From: Methylomicrobium sp035916875
GTDB taxonomy: Bacteria > Pseudomonadota > Gammaproteobacteria > Methylococcales > Methylomonadaceae
Assembly: GCF_035916875.1 (NCBI RefSeq)
Contig: NZ_JAXUHN010000094.1
Location: forward strand, 147,145-211,144
Length of the DNA stretch: 64,000 nt
Direction: 5' to 3'
The translations under genes and the position numbers were made by a program. A model generated the notes under the pieces. The model was not told the origin of the DNA, ran no database searches, and worked only from the letters and a program-made list of their open reading frames with translations. Shown here piece by piece: positions 34,642-43,975 of this stretch; positions within the stretch are counted from its first letter, which is position 1, and every line of letters starts with the position of its first letter.

Positions 34642-35619
34642 ATGAAAACACCCGTTCATATCGCGGTTTCGGGCGCTGCCGGACAAATTAGCTATTCTCT
34701 GTTGTTCCGCCTGGCTTCGGGCTCATTACTGGGTCCCGATCAGCCGATCATTCTGCACTTGCTCGAAATTCCTCAGGCGATGCGCGTTTTGGACGGCGTG
34801 GTAATGGAATTGCAGGATTGCGCCAGTCCCTTGCTGCACCGCGTCGAAACGTCCGACGACCCGCGTGTTGCGTTTAGAAACGCCGATTATGTGTTTCTGG
34901 TCGGCGCGCGCCCTCGGGGACCGGGTATGGAGCGTAAGGATTTGTTGGAAGTGAATGCGGAGATATTTTCGGTGCAGGGCAGGGCCTTGAGCGATGTCGC
35001 GAGCCGCAAGGTGAAAGTCCTGGTAACCGGCAATCCAGCCAATACGAATGCGCTGATTGCGCTGAAAAACGCGCCGGACCTTGGGCCTGAAAATTTTTCG
35101 TCGATGACCCGGTTGGATCACAATCGCTCGATCAGTCTGCTCGCAGATAAATGTGGCGTGTTGGCGACCGACGTGAAGAACATGACGATTTGGGGCAATC
35201 ATTCGACCACTCAATATCCCGATTTGCATCACGCGAAAGTCAAAGGCCAGGATGCGCTGTCCTTGGTCGAACGCCACTGGTTCATCGATGATTTCATTCC
35301 GACCGTGCAGCAGCGCGGCGCGGCGGTGATCAAGGCGCGCGGCTTGTCGAGCGCGGCTTCCGCGGCCAATGCCGCCATCGATCATATGCGTGATTGGGCC
35401 CTGGATACGCCGGATGGCGACTGGGTCAGCATGGGCATCCTCTCCGATGGCAGTTATGCGATCGAAAGGGATCTGATGTATTCCTTTCCGGTAACCGTCA
35501 CCCATGGCGAGGTCAGTATCGTGAAAGGGCTAAATATCAATGAATTCAGCATGCAAAAGATGCGGCTGACCGAGACTGAGTTGAAGGAAGAACGGGACGC
35601 GATCCGGCATTTGCTATAA
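34642..35619 (+). CDS. mdh: Malate dehydrogenase
   Basis: A 325-residue NAD-dependent malate dehydrogenase of the cytosolic-type subgroup. NAD motif [14 protein letters not shown], substrate loop [25 protein letters not shown] and the catalytic His in [11 protein letters not shown] are all visible. In the serine cycle it reduces oxaloacetate to malate for MtkAB. Divergent from mtdA across ~305 bases without a gene; no clear promoter could be assigned for mdh. Confidence 0.96.
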   Translation: MKTPVHIAVSGAAGQISYSLLFRLASGSLLGPDQPIILHLLEIPQAMRVLDGVVMELQDCASPLLHRVETSDDPRVAFRNADYVFLVGARPRGPGMERKDLLEVNAEIFSVQGRALSDVASRKVKVLVTGNPANTNALIALKNAPDLGPENFSSMTRLDHNRSISLLADKCGVLATDVKNMTIWGNHSTTQYPDLHHAKVKGQDALSLVERHWFIDDFIPTVQQRGAAVIKARGLSSAASAANAAIDHMRDWALDTPDGDWVSMGILSDGSYAIERDLMYSFPVTVTHGEVSIVKGLNINEFSMQKMRLTETELKEERDAIRHLL

Positions 35620-35640
35620 ATCTGCCGAATTGATCAAAAA

Positions 35641-35666
35641 GTCGGGTTAGCGTAGCGTAACCCGAC
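35641..35666. terminator. Hairpin between convergent mdh and hprA
   Basis: GTCGGGTTA (35641-35649) pairs with TAACCCGAC (35658-35666) around an eight-base loop. It is 22 bases after the mdh stop and ~30 bases beyond hprA's 3' end. The sequence resembles a widely dispersed palindrome; without a T-run, termination is inferred from position. Confidence 0.5.
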
Positions 35667-35695
35667 ATTACCGTAATCTTGAAAGAGTTTTAAAA

Positions 35696-36670
35696 TTATA
35701 CAACCCGATCGCGTGGTTCCTGCCCCGCAAAAAACGCCGCGATATTTTCCAGCACCCGGTTGCCCATCGCGACGCGGGTTTCCACCGTCGCACTGCCAAG
35801 ATGCGGCAGCAGGGCCACGTTGTCGAGTTCCAGGAAGCCTGGGTAGACATTTGGCTCGCCCTCGTAAACATCCAGGCCCGCTCCGGTGATCCAGCGTTCC
35901 TTCAATGCCTTGCACAAGGCCCGATTGTCAACCACATCGCCGCGCGCGGTATTGATCAAGTGTCCGGCCGGACGCATCAGCTTTAAACGCTCTTCATTGA
36001 TCAGATGCCGGTTTTCAGCGCTGCCAGGACAATGCAATGAAACAAAATCAGATTTGCTCAATAGTTCCTCGATTGTCGCGCAGCGGCTGGCCTGAACGTC
36101 GTCGATAACTTCCTGTGCCGGCGGATTGCGTGGTGTATAAAATAGGATTTTCATTCCAAAACCATGATGCGCCTTTTTTGCGACCGCTTGCGCAATCCGG
36201 CCGAAGCCGATCAATCCGAGCGTCTTGCCGGTGACTTTTTGGCCGAGCAAGTGCGTCGGTCCCCAGCCGGCCCATTGGCCGCTACGCACCAGGTGATCGC
36301 CTTCGGAGGCGCGGCGGGCCGACATCAACAGCAGCAGCATGGCAATATCGGCGGTGCAGTCGGTCAGGACGCCAGGCGTGTTGGTCACGACCAACCCTTG
36401 TTCCTTTGCGGCGGCGATGTCGATATTGTTATAGCCGACCCCGAAATTGCCGATGATCCGGGCGCGCTTGTTCGGGACGCGCAGAATATCGGCGGTGATC
36501 GGATCGGTGACGGTCGGCAGCAGCGCATCGGCATTTTGCAGCGCCCCTTTCAATGCGTCGGCGGTCATCGGCACGTCTGTTTCATTCAGCGTGACGTCGT
36601 ACAATTCTTTCAATTTCGCCTCGACTTCCGAGGGCCATCTGCGGGTCACGACGACTTTGGGTTTGCTCAT
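35696..36670 (-). CDS. hprA: Hydroxypyruvate reductase (D-2-hydroxyacid dehydrogenase)
   Basis: A 324-residue D-isomer-specific hydroxyacid dehydrogenase reducing hydroxypyruvate to D-glycerate. It shows VGYNNIDIAAAKEQGL, the NAD motif GLIGFGRIAQAVAKKA, the substrate Arg in NTARGDVVDNRAL and the catalytic His in LLPHLGSATVETR. Position directly after sga on the same strand identifies the serine-cycle enzyme rather than a generic glyoxylate reductase. The 68-base gap to sga contains a hairpin. Confidence 0.93.
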   Translation of the reverse strand: MSKPKVVVTRRWPSEVEAKLKELYDVTLNETDVPMTADALKGALQNADALLPTVTDPITADILRVPNKRARIIGNFGVGYNNIDIAAAKEQGLVVTNTPGVLTDCTADIAMLLLLMSARRASEGDHLVRSGQWAGWGPTHLLGQKVTGKTLGLIGFGRIAQAVAKKAHHGFGMKILFYTPRNPPAQEVIDDVQASRCATIEELLSKSDFVSLHCPGSAENRHLINEERLKLMRPAGHLINTARGDVVDNRALCKALKERWITGAGLDVYEGEPNVYPGFLELDNVALLPHLGSATVETRVAMGNRVLENIAAFFAGQEPRDRVV

Positions 36671-36702
36671 GGCATCATCTCAACATAGGTCAATCACCTA
36701 TA

Positions 36703-36731
36703 AAGCCGGGTTGGGGCACACAACCCGGCTT
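36703..36731. repeat. Hairpin between sga and hprA
   Basis: An 11-base perfect stem (36703-36713 with 36721-36731) with a seven-base loop lies between the sga stop and the hprA start. It lacks a T-run on the minus strand, so it is more likely an mRNA-stabilising or dispersed palindrome than a full terminator. Confidence 0.5.
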
Positions 36732-36738
36732 ATCGTTT

Positions 36739-37905
36739 TTACTTCGCGGTGGAACGGTAATATTCGACTGCCGCCCCAACGCCGCTGCCCGGCTTGATGT
36801 CGAAGCCACAATCCAGCATCGCCATTTCGACGCCGGCGAACGCGCCGAGCATCGACACATCGTTCATGTCGCCGACATGGCCGATGCGGAATACCTTGCC
36901 AGACAATTCGGACAGGCCCGCACCGAGCGAAATGTTGTATTTTTTGAACGCGACGCTGATCACTTCGCGGGCATCCTTGTCTTCAGGCACGACGACTGCC
37001 GAGACGGTATCGGACTCGAAGCCGGGGTGCGCGCACAGTTTCAGGCCCCAGGCCGCAATGGCCTGGCGAGTGCCTTCGGCGAGACGGTGGTGACGGGCAT
37101 AAACATTGTCCATACCTTCTTCGAGCAACAGATCCAGCGCCTTGCGCAAGCCGTACAGAATCGGCAGAGCCGGGGTATAAGGCGTGTAGCCGTCCTTGTT
37201 CTGGTTCATCTGATCACGCAGATCCAGGAAGCAGCGCGGATATTTGCTGGTTTCGGTCGCGTTCAATGCTTTTTGGCTGAAGCACAGAAACGCGCCGCCG
37301 GCCGGCAGCATGAAGCCTTTTTGCGAGCCGCTGATCGCGCCGTCGACGCCCCAGTCGTCCATCCGGAAATCCAGGCTGGCGATCGAGCTGACGCCGTCTA
37401 CGAACAGTAGCGCAGGGTGGCCTGCCGCATCCATGGCTTTGCGGACGCCGGCGATGTCGCTGGTCACGCCGGTCGCGGTTTCGTTGTGGGTCGTCAACAC
37501 CGCCTTGATTTCGTGATTTTTGTCTTCCTTCAGGCGCGCTTCCAACTTGTCCAGCGGAATGCCCTTGCCCCAGGTTTCCTGATGGATTTCGACATCGAAC
37601 CCTAAGCGTTTCGCCATTTCGGCCCACAGGTGGCTGAATTGGCCGAAGCGGTAAATGATCACTTTGTCGCCCGGATTCAGCGTGTTGGTCAACGCGACTT
37701 CCCAGCCGGCGGTGCCGGTCGCGGGAAAAATGAAGCATTGTCCTTTTTCGGTGCGGAAGACTTTTTTCATGTCTTCGAGCAATGGCTTGAACAGCGTCGG
37801 GAATTTGGGCGAACGGTGGTCTTCCATCGGCGCGTGCATCGCGCTTAAAACTTCATGAGGAACGTTGGTAGGGCCAGGAATATAAAGGTGGTTGCGACCA
37901 GCCAT
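36739..37905 (-). CDS. sga: Serine--glyoxylate aminotransferase
   Basis: A 388-residue class V PLP aminotransferase. The N-terminus GRNHLYIPGPTNVPHEVL and the PLP lysine in GSQKGFMLPAGG are typical. It transfers the amino group of serine to glyoxylate, giving hydroxypyruvate and regenerating glycine for GlyA. hprA lies immediately downstream, and mcl-mtkAB is divergent upstream, so the products of one unit feed the other. Confidence 0.96.
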   Translation of the reverse strand: MAGRNHLYIPGPTNVPHEVLSAMHAPMEDHRSPKFPTLFKPLLEDMKKVFRTEKGQCFIFPATGTAGWEVALTNTLNPGDKVIIYRFGQFSHLWAEMAKRLGFDVEIHQETWGKGIPLDKLEARLKEDKNHEIKAVLTTHNETATGVTSDIAGVRKAMDAAGHPALLFVDGVSSIASLDFRMDDWGVDGAISGSQKGFMLPAGGAFLCFSQKALNATETSKYPRCFLDLRDQMNQNKDGYTPYTPALPILYGLRKALDLLLEEGMDNVYARHHRLAEGTRQAIAAWGLKLCAHPGFESDTVSAVVVPEDKDAREVISVAFKKYNISLGAGLSELSGKVFRIGHVGDMNDVSMLGAFAGVEMAMLDCGFDIKPGSGVGAAVEYYRSTAK

Positions 37906-37932
37906 GGATTTGCCTCGTCAGGGTAGTTAAAC

Positions 37933-37959
37933 GTTATAAAAACGGGGTTGGGCACTCAA
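37933..37959 (-). promoter_or_regulatory. Possible promoter for sga-hprA
   Basis: On the minus strand TTGAGT (37954-37959) and TATAAC (37933-37938) are spaced by 15 bases, which is short. Position, ~30 bases before sga, is plausible, but the spacing makes this weak. Confidence 0.28.
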
Positions 37960-38077
37960 TGCGCCAAAATTCAAAAACCGCCAATGATGACATACTGGGC
38001 TGCAATCGGCAATAGCCGGAGCAAAGCCCTGCCACTGACGCCCACGCCCTGTAACCGCTAAACAAACGCGGTAATCA

Positions 38078-38105
38078 TTGACTTTGAAATCTCCGAAAGT
38101 ACAAT
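38078..38105 (+). promoter_or_regulatory. Promoter for mcl-mtkA-mtkB
   Basis: TTGACT (38078-38083) and TACAAT (38100-38105), each five of six matches to sigma-70 consensus, are separated by 16 bases. They lie about 50 bases upstream of mcl. Confidence 0.5.
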
Positions 38106-38153
38106 GGCGGATTTATCTTAATTACAGTACGAACAATAGGCAGGTAGTCAACA

Positions 38154-39104
38154 ATGAGTCACACTTTATACACGGCGTCGGTGCAGCGCATTCAGCGCTG
38201 TGAACTAGCAGTTCCCGGATCGAATCCCGGCATGTTCGAAAAAGCCTTGAAAAGCGGTGTGGACTTCATTTTTCTCGACCTCGAAGATGCGGTGGCGCCC
38301 GACGACAAATTACAGGCGCGCAAAAACATCATCGAAGCGATCAACGATTTGGACTGGAAGGGCCACGGCATTACCTTGTCCGTGCGGATCAACGGTCTGG
38401 ACACCCAATATATGGTGCGCGACGTGGTCGATCTGGTCGAACAGGCCGGCGCCAAAATCGACACGATTCTGATTCCTAAGGTCGGCGTTTACGGCGATGT
38501 GTACATGGTCGAGGCGATGCTGAATCAGCTTGAAATGCAGCAGGGCCTGAAAAACAAGATCGGCATCGAAGCGTTGATCGAAACTGCGCTGGGCATGGCC
38601 AATGTCGAGGACATCGCAAGACAGGGCGCCAGCGGCCGTCTCGAAGCGTTGCATTTCGGCGTCGCCGATTATGCGGCCAGCAACCGTGCGCGGACCGTCA
38701 ATATCGGCGGTCTGAATCCAGACTATCCGGGCGACCAGTGGCACGCGGCGATCAGTCGTATGACCGTGGCCTGCCGCGCTTACGGCTTGCGTCCGATCGA
38801 CGGACCGTTCGGCGATCTGAAAGATCCGGAAGGTTACAAACAGGCCGCACGGCGCGCCGCCGCGCTCGGCTGCGAAGGCAAATGGGCGATTCATCCGTCG
38901 CAAATCGAATTGGCCAATGAGGTGTTTACGCCGCCGGCCGCCGAAGTCGAAAAAGCCAAGCGCATTCTGATTGCCATGCAGGAAGCGGCGGCGCAAGGCA
39001 AAGGCGCGGCCTCGCTGGACGGTCGCCTGATCGATGCGGCTTCCGAAAAAATGGCGAACAATATCGTCAGAGCGGCCGAAGCGATTGCCGCGAAAACTAA
39101 ATAA
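38154..39104 (+). CDS. mcl: Malyl-CoA lyase
   Basis: A 316-residue CitE-family lyase cleaving malyl-CoA into acetyl-CoA and glyoxylate. Motifs: [17 protein letters not shown], the metal-binding region [15 protein letters not shown], and [14 protein letters not shown]. Length and the immediately downstream mtkAB fix it as Mcl rather than citrate lyase beta. Starts a three-gene unit with 26- and 9-base gaps. Confidence 0.96.
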   Translation: MSHTLYTASVQRIQRCELAVPGSNPGMFEKALKSGVDFIFLDLEDAVAPDDKLQARKNIIEAINDLDWKGHGITLSVRINGLDTQYMVRDVVDLVEQAGAKIDTILIPKVGVYGDVYMVEAMLNQLEMQQGLKNKIGIEALIETALGMANVEDIARQGASGRLEALHFGVADYAASNRARTVNIGGLNPDYPGDQWHAAISRMTVACRAYGLRPIDGPFGDLKDPEGYKQAARRAAALGCEGKWAIHPSQIELANEVFTPPAAEVEKAKRILIAMQEAAAQGKGAASLDGRLIDAASEKMANNIVRAAEAIAAKTK

Positions 39105-39130
39105 TAACTGATAGCGGAGAGGCAAGAGTC

Positions 39131-40330
39131 GTGGATATTCATGAGTATCAGGCGAAAGAAATTTTACAGGGCTATGGCGTAAAGATCGCCGAGGGCGGTC
39201 TGGCCTACAGCCCGGAAGACGCTGTCCAGCGTGCCCGCGAAATCGGCGGCCATCTGTGGGTGGTCAAGGCGCAGATTCATTCCGGCGCGCGCGGCAAGGC
39301 CGGCGGTATCAAGATCTGCAAGACTCACGACGAAGTTGAAGCGGCCGCCGATAGCCTGCTCGGCAAACGGCTGCGAACGCATCAGACAGGCCCAGCCGGC
39401 AAGGTCTGCAACCGCCTTTATATCGAAGCGGGCACCGAGATCGCGAAAGAATTGTATTTTTGCCTGCTGGTCGATCGCAGCGCCGAGCGGATCGTGATGA
39501 TCGGTTCCGCCGAGGGCGGGATGGATATCGAGGAGCTGGCGAAGACCCGGCCGGAAGCGATCACCAAGATTTACATAGAACCGGCGGTCGGCCTGCTCGA
39601 CTATCAGGCGCGCGAAATGGCTTTCGCGTTGGGTCTCGACTCAGAAATCATCAGCCACGCGGTCAAGACGATCAAAGGCTGCTATAAGGCACTCCGTGAG
39701 CTCGATTGCAGCATGCTCGAAATCAACCCGCTGGTAATTACCCGCAGCAACGAGTTGGTCGCCTTGGACGCGAAGATGGGCTTCGACGACAACGCCTTGT
39801 TCCGTCGGCCGAAAATTTCCGAGTTGCGCGATAAAACCCAGGAAGACCCGCGCGAAATGGCCGCCGCCGACCGAGGCCTCAGCTATGTCGGCCTCGACGG
39901 CGATATCGGCTGCATGATCAACGGCGCTGGCCTCGCGATGGCGACGATGGACATGATCAAACTGGCAGGCGGGGAACCAGCGAACTTTCTCGACGTCGGC
40001 GGCGGCGCCTCGGCAGAGCGTACCGAAAAAGCCTTCCGCTTGGTGTTGGCCGACAAGAACGTGAAGGCAATGCTGGTCAATATTTTCGCCGGCATCAATC
40101 GCTGCGACTGGATCGCCGAGGGCGTCGTGCACGCGGTAAAAAAAATCGACATGCAAATTCCTTTGATCGTGCGTCTGTCCGGCACCAACGTCGAGGAAGG
40201 TCAGCGCATCATCAAAGAAAGCGGTCTGCCGATCATTACCGCCGATACCCTGGCCGAGGCGGCCGAAAAAGCGGTGCAGGCGCGTAATCAGGTCGTCGCG
40301 AAAGCAGCGCACGCTACAGAAGGTTGTTAA
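39131..40330 (+). CDS. mtkA: Malate--CoA ligase (malate thiokinase) beta subunit
   Basis: A 399-residue ATP-grasp protein homologous to SucC. It begins [17 protein letters not shown] from a GTG start with GAGAGG upstream, and carries [21 protein letters not shown] and, near the C-terminus, [17 protein letters not shown]. The mcl-mtkA-mtkB order distinguishes it from succinyl-CoA synthetase. With MtkB it makes malyl-CoA from malate, CoA and ATP. Confidence 0.95.
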   Translation: MDIHEYQAKEILQGYGVKIAEGGLAYSPEDAVQRAREIGGHLWVVKAQIHSGARGKAGGIKICKTHDEVEAAADSLLGKRLRTHQTGPAGKVCNRLYIEAGTEIAKELYFCLLVDRSAERIVMIGSAEGGMDIEELAKTRPEAITKIYIEPAVGLLDYQAREMAFALGLDSEIISHAVKTIKGCYKALRELDCSMLEINPLVITRSNELVALDAKMGFDDNALFRRPKISELRDKTQEDPREMAAADRGLSYVGLDGDIGCMINGAGLAMATMDMIKLAGGEPANFLDVGGGASAERTEKAFRLVLADKNVKAMLVNIFAGINRCDWIAEGVVHAVKKIDMQIPLIVRLSGTNVEEGQRIIKESGLPIITADTLAEAAEKAVQARNQVVAKAAHATEGC

Positions 40331-40339
40331 GGAATCAAG

Positions 40340-41227
40340 ATGGCAATTTTTATCGACGAAAACACACGCATCATCGTTCAGGGCTTTACCGGCAAGATCG
40401 GTTCGTTTCATGCCGAGGACATGATCAAATACGGCTCCAATGTCGTCGGCGGCGTCACGCCCGGCAAAGGCGGTCAAACCCATCTGGGCCTGCCGGTATT
40501 CAACACGGTTAAGGAAGCGGTACAAAAAGCCGATGCGGAAGCCAGTATCGTGTTCGTGCCGCCGGCCTTTGCTGCCGATTCGATCATGGAAGCCGCCGAT
40601 GCGGGCATCCGGTATTGCGTCGCCATTACCGATGGTATTCCGACTCAGGACATGATGACGGTCAAGAATTTTTTGCGCCGTTTTCCGAAAGACAAACGTA
40701 TGATTCTGACCGGCCCGAATTGCGCCGGCACGATCAGCCCGGGTCGTTCGATGCTGGGTATCATGCCGGGACATATTTATAAACAAGGCAATGTCGGCAT
40801 CGTCGGCCGTTCAGGAACGCTCGGCTATGAAGCCGCCGACCAGATGAAACGTCTCGGTATCGGCGTTTCGACATCGGTCGGCATCGGTGGCGACCCGATC
40901 AACGGTAGCTCGCACCGCGACATACTCGAACAATTCGAGCAAGATCCCGAAACGCAAGTCGTGCTGATGATCGGTGAAATTGGCGGCCCGCAGGAGGTCG
41001 AAGCCGGCCTGTTCGCGAAAGAACACATGACTAAGCCAGTCGTTGCTTACATCGCAGGACTTACTGCGCCGGAAGGCCGCCGCATGGGTCATGCCGGCGC
41101 GATCATTTCCTCGGCGGGCGAAGGCGCGGCCGAAAAGGTTGCAATACTGAAGGAACTCGGCGTCACGATCTGTCCGACGCCGGCTTCGATGGGAGGGACC
41201 GTAGCCGAGGTGTTGGCGAAGCTGTAA
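40340..41227 (+). CDS. mtkB: Malate--CoA ligase (malate thiokinase) alpha subunit
   Basis: A 295-residue SucD homologue with a CoA-binding N-terminus (VQGFTGKIGSFHAEDMI, VGGVTPGKGG) and the phosphorylated His in RRMGHAGAIIS. It starts nine bases after mtkA. PEP carboxylase, which follows mtkB in some serine-cycle methylotrophs, is not here; a small collagen-like lipoprotein comes next. Confidence 0.95.
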   Translation: MAIFIDENTRIIVQGFTGKIGSFHAEDMIKYGSNVVGGVTPGKGGQTHLGLPVFNTVKEAVQKADAEASIVFVPPAFAADSIMEAADAGIRYCVAITDGIPTQDMMTVKNFLRRFPKDKRMILTGPNCAGTISPGRSMLGIMPGHIYKQGNVGIVGRSGTLGYEAADQMKRLGIGVSTSVGIGGDPINGSSHRDILEQFEQDPETQVVLMIGEIGGPQEVEAGLFAKEHMTKPVVAYIAGLTAPEGRRMGHAGAIISSAGEGAAEKVAILKELGVTICPTPASMGGTVAEVLAKL

Positions 41228-41464
41228 GATACGGGGCATTGGCAAGGGCGGGTGTGAATGCTTTTCTGCCCGCCTGAGTTGCAAACGGTCGTTTTTTCTT
41301 TGTCATGGTTTGAACTTAATTTTTGCTTCGCTTGAGGTTGCGACAGATACACTTTATCTCTAAAGGTTCTAGTAATGCCGTTATGGATTTGGTATGTTAT
41401 CGCACGCTATGACCCTGGAAAGGGGTAGCGATTTATAAAAATATAACTTCCTAGGATATCAAGT

Positions 41465-41737
41465 ATGAAAACTTTGAAAATCATTGCAGCAGGTATCGTT
41501 AGTCTGGCGTTGTTGGCAGGCTGCCAAAAGTCTGAAGACAAAGCGGCAGAAGGCACATCTCAGCCTGCAGCGGCGGGTGCTCAGGGCGAGGCCGGTGCTC
41601 CGGGTGCGGCGGGTGCCCAGGGCGAAGCGGGTGCCCCGGGTGCGGCCGGTGCTCCGGGCGCGGCGGGTGCCCAGGGCGAGGCGGGTGCTCCGGGTGCGGC
41701 AGCTCCCGCTCCAGCGCCAGAAGCGGCACCTAAATAA
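41465..41737 (+). CDS. Small lipoprotein with collagen-like Gly-X-Y repeats
   Basis: A 90-residue lipoprotein: signal peptide with lipobox LLAGC (Cys at residue 20), a short acidic linker, then about 14 consecutive Gly-X-Y triplets composed of GAQGEA, GAPGAA and similar units, and an Ala/Pro tail. Gly-X-Y runs form collagen-like triple helices, so the protein may be a short trimeric surface stalk. The DNA is correspondingly repetitive and GC-rich (codons GGT-GCT/C-C), liable to length variation. Function unknown. A strong terminator follows 30 bases later, so it is separate from the cytochrome gene downstream. Confidence 0.75.
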   Translation: MKTLKIIAAGIVSLALLAGCQKSEDKAAEGTSQPAAAGAQGEAGAPGAAGAQGEAGAPGAAGAPGAAGAQGEAGAPGAAAPAPAPEAAPK

Positions 41738-41766
41738 TCACGCTAACTTCTGATTTAGAAGAAAGG

Positions 41767-41803
41767 AATGCCGGGCCAATCCGTTTGGCCCGGCATTTTT
41801 TTT
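41767..41803 (+). terminator. Rho-independent terminator after the collagen-like lipoprotein
   Basis: A 13-base perfect stem (41767-41779 with 41785-41797), five-base loop and a run of eight T ending at 41803. The clearest intrinsic terminator in the window. Confidence 0.9.
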
Positions 41804-42166
41804 GCTTTTCTACGGCTATCCAATCACCACTTTAGGCGATTAACTCGATTACAGCCAGTAAGCTCATAACTCATGTGCAAGTGGCTCGGCGGTCGTTTAC
41901 ATCTCCATGATCTGGCAGTCTGATTTGCTGAGGCCAAAATAGCGGCTGAATGGAGCCGAGTGCGGTTTTACGCAGAAATGAATACCGGCCGAGTCAATGA
42001 AGCGTTGCTTACAATTGGCGATAGAGTTATATTTAACAGGATGGCTGACTTCGTTCGACGGTTTGCGCCTACGCCTCGCGTTCCGGCTTTAACGCTATGT
42101 TTTTTCAAGATCAACAGCAATGAAGTCTTGCTATACAAAATAACTACAACAACTTAGGAGGATCAT
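41804..42166. other. Intergenic region upstream of the cytochrome c peroxidase
   Basis: About 360 bases. A small ORF at 41960-42157 has no ribosome-binding site or recognisable features and is not called. A perfect TAGGAGG Shine-Dalgarno precedes the cytochrome gene. No convincing promoter was found. Confidence 0.4.
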
Positions 42167-43171
42167 ATGTTTAAATTTCGTGCGCTGGCGACAGCGCTGG
42201 CTTTAGCGAGTTCTGTTTCAGTGGCTTGGGCGCTCGAAACTTTGCCGACCGAAGCTCCCGCGCCGGCCGACAATCCCACTAGCGAAGCCAAAGTCGAATT
42301 GGGCAAAATGCTCTATCATGACCCGCGTTTGTCATCGACGGGCACCGTGTCTTGCGCCTCCTGCCATAACACGATGCTGGGCGGCGAAGACAACCGGCCA
42401 AATTCGATGGGCGTGAACGGCCAAACCGGCGGCCGCAGCGCGCCGACTGTCTGGAATTCGGCATTCAACAAAGTACAGTTCTGGGACGGCCGGGCGGCCA
42501 GTCTGGAAGATCAGGCGGCAGGCCCTGTCACCAATCCGATCGAGATGGGTATGAAGAGCTGGGACGATGTGGTCGCGCGCTTGAAAACGATAGAGGGTTA
42601 TCAGAAGGCTTTTGATGAAGCGTTTCCGGGAGGAGAAATTTCTAAGGACACTGCGACCAAAGCGATCGCTGCTTATGAAAGAACGCTGATTACGCCGAAC
42701 AGCGCTTATGATAAATATGTCGGCGGCGATCAGTCGGCCTTGACCGAGCAGCAAGTGCGTGGTTTGAATAAAGCGGCCGAACTGGGGTGCACCAGTTGTC
42801 ACAGCGGGCCCGCATTCAACGGCGGCGGTTCGTTCCAGAAATTCCCAGTGTTTGAAAACGGCTATTTCGAAGCCCAATATCATTTCTCGAAAGACAAGGG
42901 CGTCGCCGAAGTCTCGAAGAATCCGGCCGATGAGCATCTGTTCAAAGTGCCGACATTGCGTAACGTGGCGTTGACAGCGCCTTATTTCCATAATGGTTCG
43001 GTCAAATCGTTGGATCAGGCCGTTAAGGTGATGGCCAAACTGCAATTGAACAAGGATCTGGAAAGAAAAGATATTGAAGATATCGTTGCTTTTCTGAACG
43101 CGCTTACCGGTGAGTTCCCGAAGCAAACGATGCCGCGTTTGCCAGGTACGCCCGGCAAATCGTTTAATTAA
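42167..43171 (+). CDS. Dihaem cytochrome c peroxidase
   Basis: A 334-residue periplasmic dihaem protein of the bacterial CcpA/MauG superfamily. Signal peptide cleaved near residue 23. Haem motifs CASCH (Cys63-His67) and CTSCH (Cys208-His212) lie in the two expected halves. Features such as GKMLYHDPRLSSTGTVSC, AFNKVQFWDGRAASLEDQ and the C-terminal TLRNVALTAPYFHNGSV match peroxidases that reduce H2O2 using cytochrome electrons. Methanotrophs encode several such proteins, some linked to methanol or copper physiology; no partner gene is adjacent. Confidence 0.92.
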   Translation: MFKFRALATALALASSVSVAWALETLPTEAPAPADNPTSEAKVELGKMLYHDPRLSSTGTVSCASCHNTMLGGEDNRPNSMGVNGQTGGRSAPTVWNSAFNKVQFWDGRAASLEDQAAGPVTNPIEMGMKSWDDVVARLKTIEGYQKAFDEAFPGGEISKDTATKAIAAYERTLITPNSAYDKYVGGDQSALTEQQVRGLNKAAELGCTSCHSGPAFNGGGSFQKFPVFENGYFEAQYHFSKDKGVAEVSKNPADEHLFKVPTLRNVALTAPYFHNGSVKSLDQAVKVMAKLQLNKDLERKDIEDIVAFLNALTGEFPKQTMPRLPGTPGKSFN

Positions 43172-43975
43172 AGAGCATCAATAACCCGCGTATCGGTCAG
43201 GGCGCGTTTAAGGCGCACCCTGACAATCGCTCGGCGCTCAGCTTTCGGATTTTTTCGCTTCTCCTCATTACTAATTGCCGGGCGGCAATCGGTAATCTCT
43301 TCCGTTCTTCGAATATCAACACCGATGAATTCGCCGTAGCGGCGATCGACCAGTCATTCGCGTCAATGGCTCGGTATGCAACATTCGTTGCACGCGTGAG
43401 CCTTTTTCGGTGCGGGAATGCGTATGCTCGGCGCTGCCGCTGGTTTGTACATAAAGCCCCCACCATTTCGGTCGTACTCATGAATCGCAGATTATTATTT
43501 TTTTGCGAGCGGCAAATCGGTCTGCGGCAGGGCTTCGGTTTGCCTGTCATCGCCGTCAATTCGCTGGGCAGGGGGAGGGGCATCGATTACAAGAAGATTT
43601 GTGCCGATCAGACCAAGCAGTTGAAGAGAATCATTTCTCCGGCGTGCAGAATTACCATGCTGTCGATGACATAGCCAATGGCGGCCGTGTTGGGGCTTCG
43701 GCCGGCTGGTTCTGGCTATAATTCCGCAAACGGCGGGCGGTGCGGCTCGTCGAATCGACCTCTAGGGCGGCGTTGATAGAGGCTGGCCGCCAGCTGCAAA
43801 CATGTGTCCACAAAAATAGAAAGAGTAATGTAATCAGGACCACACGGAGCGCATCTGCAGACCGAACGATAAGTTGATGATCATAAAAAAATCAGGCGGG
43901 CGCTTTCAAATCGATCGCGCGCAACGGTGATAAAATGAGTGCCGGATTGATGAACTATGGCTAGGACTGTAATTG
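43172..43975. other. Intergenic region without recognised gene
   Basis: About 800 bases. An imperfect hairpin (about 43196-43225) follows the peroxidase stop. Several short ORFs on both strands lack ribosome-binding sites and recognisable domains. The region may contain decayed coding DNA, but nothing can be identified. Confidence 0.4.

Noticed and set aside
43197..43583. 128-codon minus-strand ORF downstream of the peroxidase
   Set aside because: Arg/Ala-rich, no domain, start without ribosome-binding site.
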